Assembly (NCBI GenBank): GCA_015680635.1
Contig: JAABOA010000373.1
Span: 4,835 to 16,086, forward strand
Direction of reading: 5' to 3'
Length of the DNA: 11,252 bases
Origin: Lunasporangiospora selenospora
Lineage: Eukaryota; Mortierellomycota; Mortierellomycetes; Mortierellales; Mortierellaceae
Shown: piece by piece, positions 8,395-11,252 of the stretch
Numbering within the stretch: position 1 is the first letter of the stretch
Layout: each line of letters begins with the position of its first letter
Notes under the pieces: generated by a model
Database searches by the model: none
Told to the model about the DNA's origin: nothing
What the model saw: the letters and a program-made list of their open reading frames with translations, nothing else
Program-made: the position numbers and the translations under genes

Positions 8395-8545
8395 CCATGG
8401 CCATCTCTCCTTATCGTTGATATGGATAAGAGAGGTATTCTCTGATCAAGTTCAAACCATTCGAGAAAGTAATCAAGAGAGGTAAGCCTTTGTGCCTCAA
8501 CAGATCGAAGTATTCGCAAGGGCCATCCCGACTGCTGTATTGGGA
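8395..8545 (-). repeat. Remnant of a third tandem unit (3' flank only)
   Basis: The sequence from CCATGGCC onward resembles 4517-4690. Both show a GTTGATA...GGATAAGAG/GGGTAGAGG...GGTA pattern, then CTC or TTC-AAACCA/GAACCACA, and later TATTCGCAAG followed by GGCCA. After about 8545 similarity is no longer visible to me. It sits where unit C should follow unit B, so the array once had at least three copies or a third was truncated at this point. Confidence 0.5.
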
Positions 8546-8559
8546 ACGATCAGTTTCTT

Positions 8560-9699
8560 GTCGAATACTATGTTCTACTGGCCGGTTCTCGTATAGTCCG
8601 CTGCGGATGCATCATCCGTCAAGATGACTTTCATATTAGTTGTAAAAGCTATACTTTTCGGGATGCAGAGTATAGGCGTAGGTCGAGGCTACTCATCTCT
8701 CGTTGGCTCGACCCAGAAAGGATCTGAGATCAAAATGTCAGGGTAGATTGATCAAAATACTACACTCTTCACCGCCAAACATACTGTTCTTACCTCAACT
8801 TACAGCGACAATGGTTACCTCAAGCAGTCGATTTTTCCTGGATGACCATCATCATAATATTCTGTTTCTTGTACACAAGGGATATGATAAATATGTGCTG
8901 ATTGTTTAACTCACGACGAAGTATGTTTGAGAAAGAAGTGGACTCGGCTGTCAACTCTGAGGCTCAGAGTAGGATTGCGTTTCGACTTTTTGCCTTTAGT
9001 TATGCCCATTCTTGTACTTGTGTCCCCTACTGGTTTTCGGAATAGCTTCTTCCTGCCAAACATTATGAGAATTGATATCACATATTGCATGGTCCACATT
9101 GGGCACTTTGTCTTTGCTGAGCAAAGTTCGGGTTACTAAAGCTTTTTGGCCAAACACCCCGAGAGCAAATCTCAATTTTTGGAGTATTTGCACAGTGTTG
9201 GTGGCCTTTCGGTCGCCCAGTCCAAAGTAATCTCCCCACTGGTACCACTGCTCCCTAGGATCAGAGATGTTTGGCAGAACGCTTCTTCATCTTAGCTGCG
9301 AGCTTGTGTTGGGTTTGAGAGCTGCACAAACAGTCTGACATAATGAAGAAGCCTCTTTATCTTTTTCTCTCAAGAATATCAAAAGGGCCACGTTTTTGTG
9401 TCTAAGTTTAAGCTTCATCTCAAATTTGGGAGCAACGATAATGACCTTTTTTTTACTATCAGCACTGTCTTCTCTTTACAACCAATGTCTTCGCGAGGTG
9501 TCTTTCTCTTTTACAGTCGCTTCTTCATTGAGGTCATCCATCGATTTGATCTTTCGCTGACACTCCTAATTTGGTCATTGCGAGCTGCTCCCTTCTGGGC
9601 CAATAAATTCATACAGCTCAATTTCGCCACGACCACAACCTTTTCTCCTCTTTCACTTTCCCACGACAATCGATCCCGCAAATTCAAGCAACAGCAGTA
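8560..9699. other. Stretch without a supportable gene, including the leader of the next gene
   Basis: There are short open frames on both strands, the longest without a start (8996-9286, minus, 96 codons), but none has a recognisable domain. A perfect 10-bp inverted repeat lies at 9281-9290 and 9343-9352 (GCTTCTTCAT / ATGAAGAAGC). The last 250 bases are pyrimidine-rich, include GGGCCAATAAATTC near 9598, and probably hold the promoter and 5' UTR of the gene starting at 9700. Confidence 0.45.
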
Positions 9700-10415
9700 A
9701 TGCGAATCTTCCAAGATTTGGTCCTCAAGTAATGCTCATCTTCTCTAGCCTAGAATACCCTGCTTGTTCTGCTCATGGGCGAGCCACCAGATGGCTTACT
9801 ATATCTCTCACGCACTCTCTCCCACTCTCTTTGTACTGTGGGCTGTGGCAGCGAGCAGCTCTTCACAGATGCAGCAGGGCACGCGGTCGAGGAAGACAAG
9901 ACCATGTACTGGGTACAGTGTGAGAGCGAGAGCGAGGTCCAGGCATTTGCTAATACATTCAGGCTGAATGAGTTTGAGTTTGGGCGAAAGAGTTATCTCG
10001 AATATTCGCAAGGTCTGCTGCGGGATATCCAGGCATCGCTCGAGCAGCGTGCACTGAAGCGTAGCCAGGAAATTCCTCAAGACTCGTGTCAAGCTGATAT
10101 TCCGACCATTGTGCGCCAACTAGAACGTGAGTTTAAGAACGTGTATGACTATCTGGAGGAGTACAGGGTAAGGTTGGGAGAGCTGATGTCTCAATGGCGA
10201 GCAATGGGATGAAGTGAATGAGAGATTCATTCCTGTCTTTTTTCATTTAGTTCTTTACCAAGTGTGGAGTCGATGTGTGCATCTGTCTCAAGACTACTGA
10301 GGGGACAGCGGGCAAAGAGGCTCGCTTTATTGCGTTCAAGGATGCGGTTGATGTGGTGGACGTGGTGGACGCGACAGACCCTGGTCTGCCTAAGAATCCT
10401 GGAGCTATGCAATGA
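9700..10415 (+). CDS. Unrecognised 169-residue protein, three exons: join(9700..9728,9852..10167,10251..10415)
   Basis: I do not recognise this protein. Exon 1 gives the first nine residues (M-R-I-F-Q-D-L-V-L). Exon 2 encodes residues 10-115, including M-Y-W-V-Q-C at 28-33 and a likely helical, charged region (about 60-115) that may form a short coiled coil. Exon 3 encodes residues 116-169, with F-F-T-K-C-G-V-D-V-C-I-C-L at its start, a K-E-A-R-F-I-A-F-K segment and a D-V-V-D-V-V-D repeat. There is no signal peptide or membrane segment. Both introns keep the frame and the coding total is 510 nt. A poly(A) signal follows 26 nt after the stop. Without splicing, a 145-residue frame from the ATG at 9775 would run into intron 2, but splice signals and continued coding after 10250 argue against it. 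Exons 2 and 3 are better supported than exon 1. Confidence 0.65.
9729..9851 (+). other. Intron 1 of the 169-residue gene
   Basis: A 123-nt intron with donor GTAATG and acceptor CAG ending at 9851, preceded by a CT-rich tract. It joins A-A with C to form an Asn codon. Retention gives AAG TAA, ending translation after ten residues. Confidence 0.5.
10168..10250 (+). other. Intron 2 of the 169-residue gene
   Basis: An 83-nt phase-0 intron with donor GTAAGG and acceptor TAG ending at 10250. The acceptor follows a clear polypyrimidine tract (CCTGTCTTTTTTCATTTAG). The downstream frame stays open for 54 codons. Confidence 0.7.
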
Positions 10416-10440
10416 GTCGGGGCCCTCTTCGCACGCAGAG

Positions 10441-10446
10441 AATAAA
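10441..10446 (+). promoter_or_regulatory. Polyadenylation signal of the 169-residue gene
   Basis: An exact AATAAA lies 26 nt after the TGA at 10413-10415. Confidence 0.55.
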
Positions 10447-10595
10447 CATTGAAGTGTTGAAACAGTCCTGCGCCCAACAAAGGGTCAAAGAGTGTGAGCA
10501 CCTGGCCAAAGCTCCTGAGCTGCCCCTTTCAGGGTGTTTATCCTTTTTCTTCTACCTCCTCGCCTCACTTTATTTTTGGCGGCGAGTCTTTTGCT

Positions 10596-10680
10596 GGGTC
10601 GCGTTTCAAGAAGAGGGTCGCCCTGGCTCTACCCTGGGTCGCTTGATGCGCAACCATTCCATTGGCTCTATAAGAAAAGC
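10596..10680 (+). promoter_or_regulatory. Promoter-like cluster: three GGGTCGC motifs, inverted CCAAT, TATA box
   Basis: GGGTCGC occurs at 10596-10602, 10615-10621 and 10636-10642, spaced 19 and 21 nt. An ATTGG (CCAAT on the other strand) follows at 10661-10665 and a TATAAG at 10669-10674. The order and spacing suit a plus-strand RNA polymerase II promoter, with transcription expected near 10700. The TATA context, CTATAAGAAA, matches that of the F-box gene. No coding start is evident before the window ends. Confidence 0.4.
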
Positions 10681-10699
10681 GCTGCGCCCATGCACTGTT

Positions 10700-11221
10700 G
10701 GATCTGACATTCACTCGATCTGGAAGTGAGATCAAAGACATTCAGGAAAGAGGATAGGACAAACTTGCTGCAGCTTAGAAGGGTCTAGGCAGATTGAGTG
10801 AGTCGATTTGGCTGCATTACTTGCACTTGTGCCCTGCTTAGTGAGTTTCAATCGTACCTCACTCCCCTCCACCGCTGCCCCTTCGCCTCCGACTCCTTCC
10901 ATTTTATTCGAGGCAAGGTGCTCAATTGCCTTCCCTTTCTCCTGTCCATCACACTCTACTTGTCCCTGCTCCTTGGAACTCGAGTCAAGCTGAGCAGGCA
11001 GAGAAAGGGTCAAGATACCTCGGACGTAGCTCTGATCCAGATCCTAATAATGTCCCTGTCCCTGATTTGGAGTTGGGCCTGATCCAGGGTCACTTTGTTT
11101 TCTCCTTGCATCCTTTAGCGAGAGAGAAGGATGAACCTCGTTCGTGAACAGTTGAAAGAAGACATGCCCTGTGGGAGCGACAGTAATGAGATGTTCTTTT
11201 TTCTTCATCTCTTTCTCTATT

Positions 11222-11252
<31 letters not shown>
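10700..11252. other. Pyrimidine-rich stretch, possibly the leader of a gene beyond the window
   Basis: Open frames of 60-95 codons exist on both strands, but none has a recognisable domain or a convincing start. The region is rich in CCT/TCC and ends in a CT run. If the cluster at 10596-10680 is a promoter, this would be a long 5' UTR or contain an unrecognised small exon. Confidence 0.35.
11228..11252 (+). repeat. (CT)n microsatellite running off the window edge
   Basis: A pure TC/CT dinucleotide run begins just after a G at about 11227 and continues to the last base, so its full length is unknown. A looser CT-rich lead-in begins near 11200. Confidence 0.9.

Noticed and set aside
8996-9286. 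Minus-strand open frame of 96 codons without a start codon
   Set aside because: No ATG or usable upstream exon, no known domain, and about one such frame is expected by chance in this stretch.
9398-9700. Plus-strand 100-codon frame whose TAA overlaps the ATG at 9700
   Set aside because: It starts at GTG, lies in the pyrimidine-rich leader of the next gene and has no domain. Its inner ATG at 9485 could form a long upstream ORF, but nothing supports translation.
10732-11013. Minus-strand 93-codon ORF
   Set aside because: Low-complexity composition from a pyrimidine-rich plus strand, with no domain.

Overview
The window reads as nuclear DNA of a filamentous fungus. Its genes have short spliceosomal introns (82-185 nt) with GTAATG, GTATGT or GTAAGG donors and CAG, TAG or AAG acceptors. 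They also have AATAAA signals, TATA-like boxes and CT-rich tracts. The F-box protein opens with L-P-E-I-R and carries degenerate leucine-rich repeats followed by a C-P-S-L-R-W-F-E-G segment. That style is familiar from the expanded F-box families of Mortierellomycotina (Mortierella and relatives), so this is my best guess at origin; it is an inference, not a proof. There is no sign of bacterial operons, rRNA, tRNA, CRISPR or an intact transposon.

Layout, left to right. (1) At 1-714 (+) lies the 3' end of a gene for a Thr/Val/Glu-rich protein with a basic C-terminal tail. (2) At 934-2340 (+) I reconstruct a three-exon gene. Its 379-residue product would carry an N-terminal zinc-knuckle-like motif, a short coiled coil, a 10-residue tandem repeat and a C-terminal AT-hook. 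(3) 2341-4480 is an AT-rich stretch with no convincing gene. (4) 4480-8560 is a decayed tandem array on the minus strand. It holds an intact intronless F-box/LRR gene (4828-6282), a diverged pseudogene copy (6795-8230) and a remnant of a third unit's 3' flank (about 8395-8545). (5) 8560-9699 has no convincing gene. (6) At 9700-10415 (+) I reconstruct a second three-exon gene, for a 169-residue protein I do not recognise. (7) 10416-11252 contains a promoter-like cluster and ends inside a (CT)n microsatellite.

Two observations stand out. First, a block of about 260 bp is 259/261 identical between the intact F-box gene and its pseudogene, although the rest of the pair is visibly much more diverged and the pseudogene has five internal stops and a frameshift; this looks like recent gene conversion. 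Second, both spliced genes begin with a tiny first exon whose GTAATG donor itself creates an in-frame TAA, so start-to-stop ORF calling misses the real N-termini. The genes do not obviously form one pathway. The F-box protein is a presumed SCF ubiquitin-ligase adaptor and the AT-hook protein a presumed chromatin or DNA binder; the other two have no assignable role.
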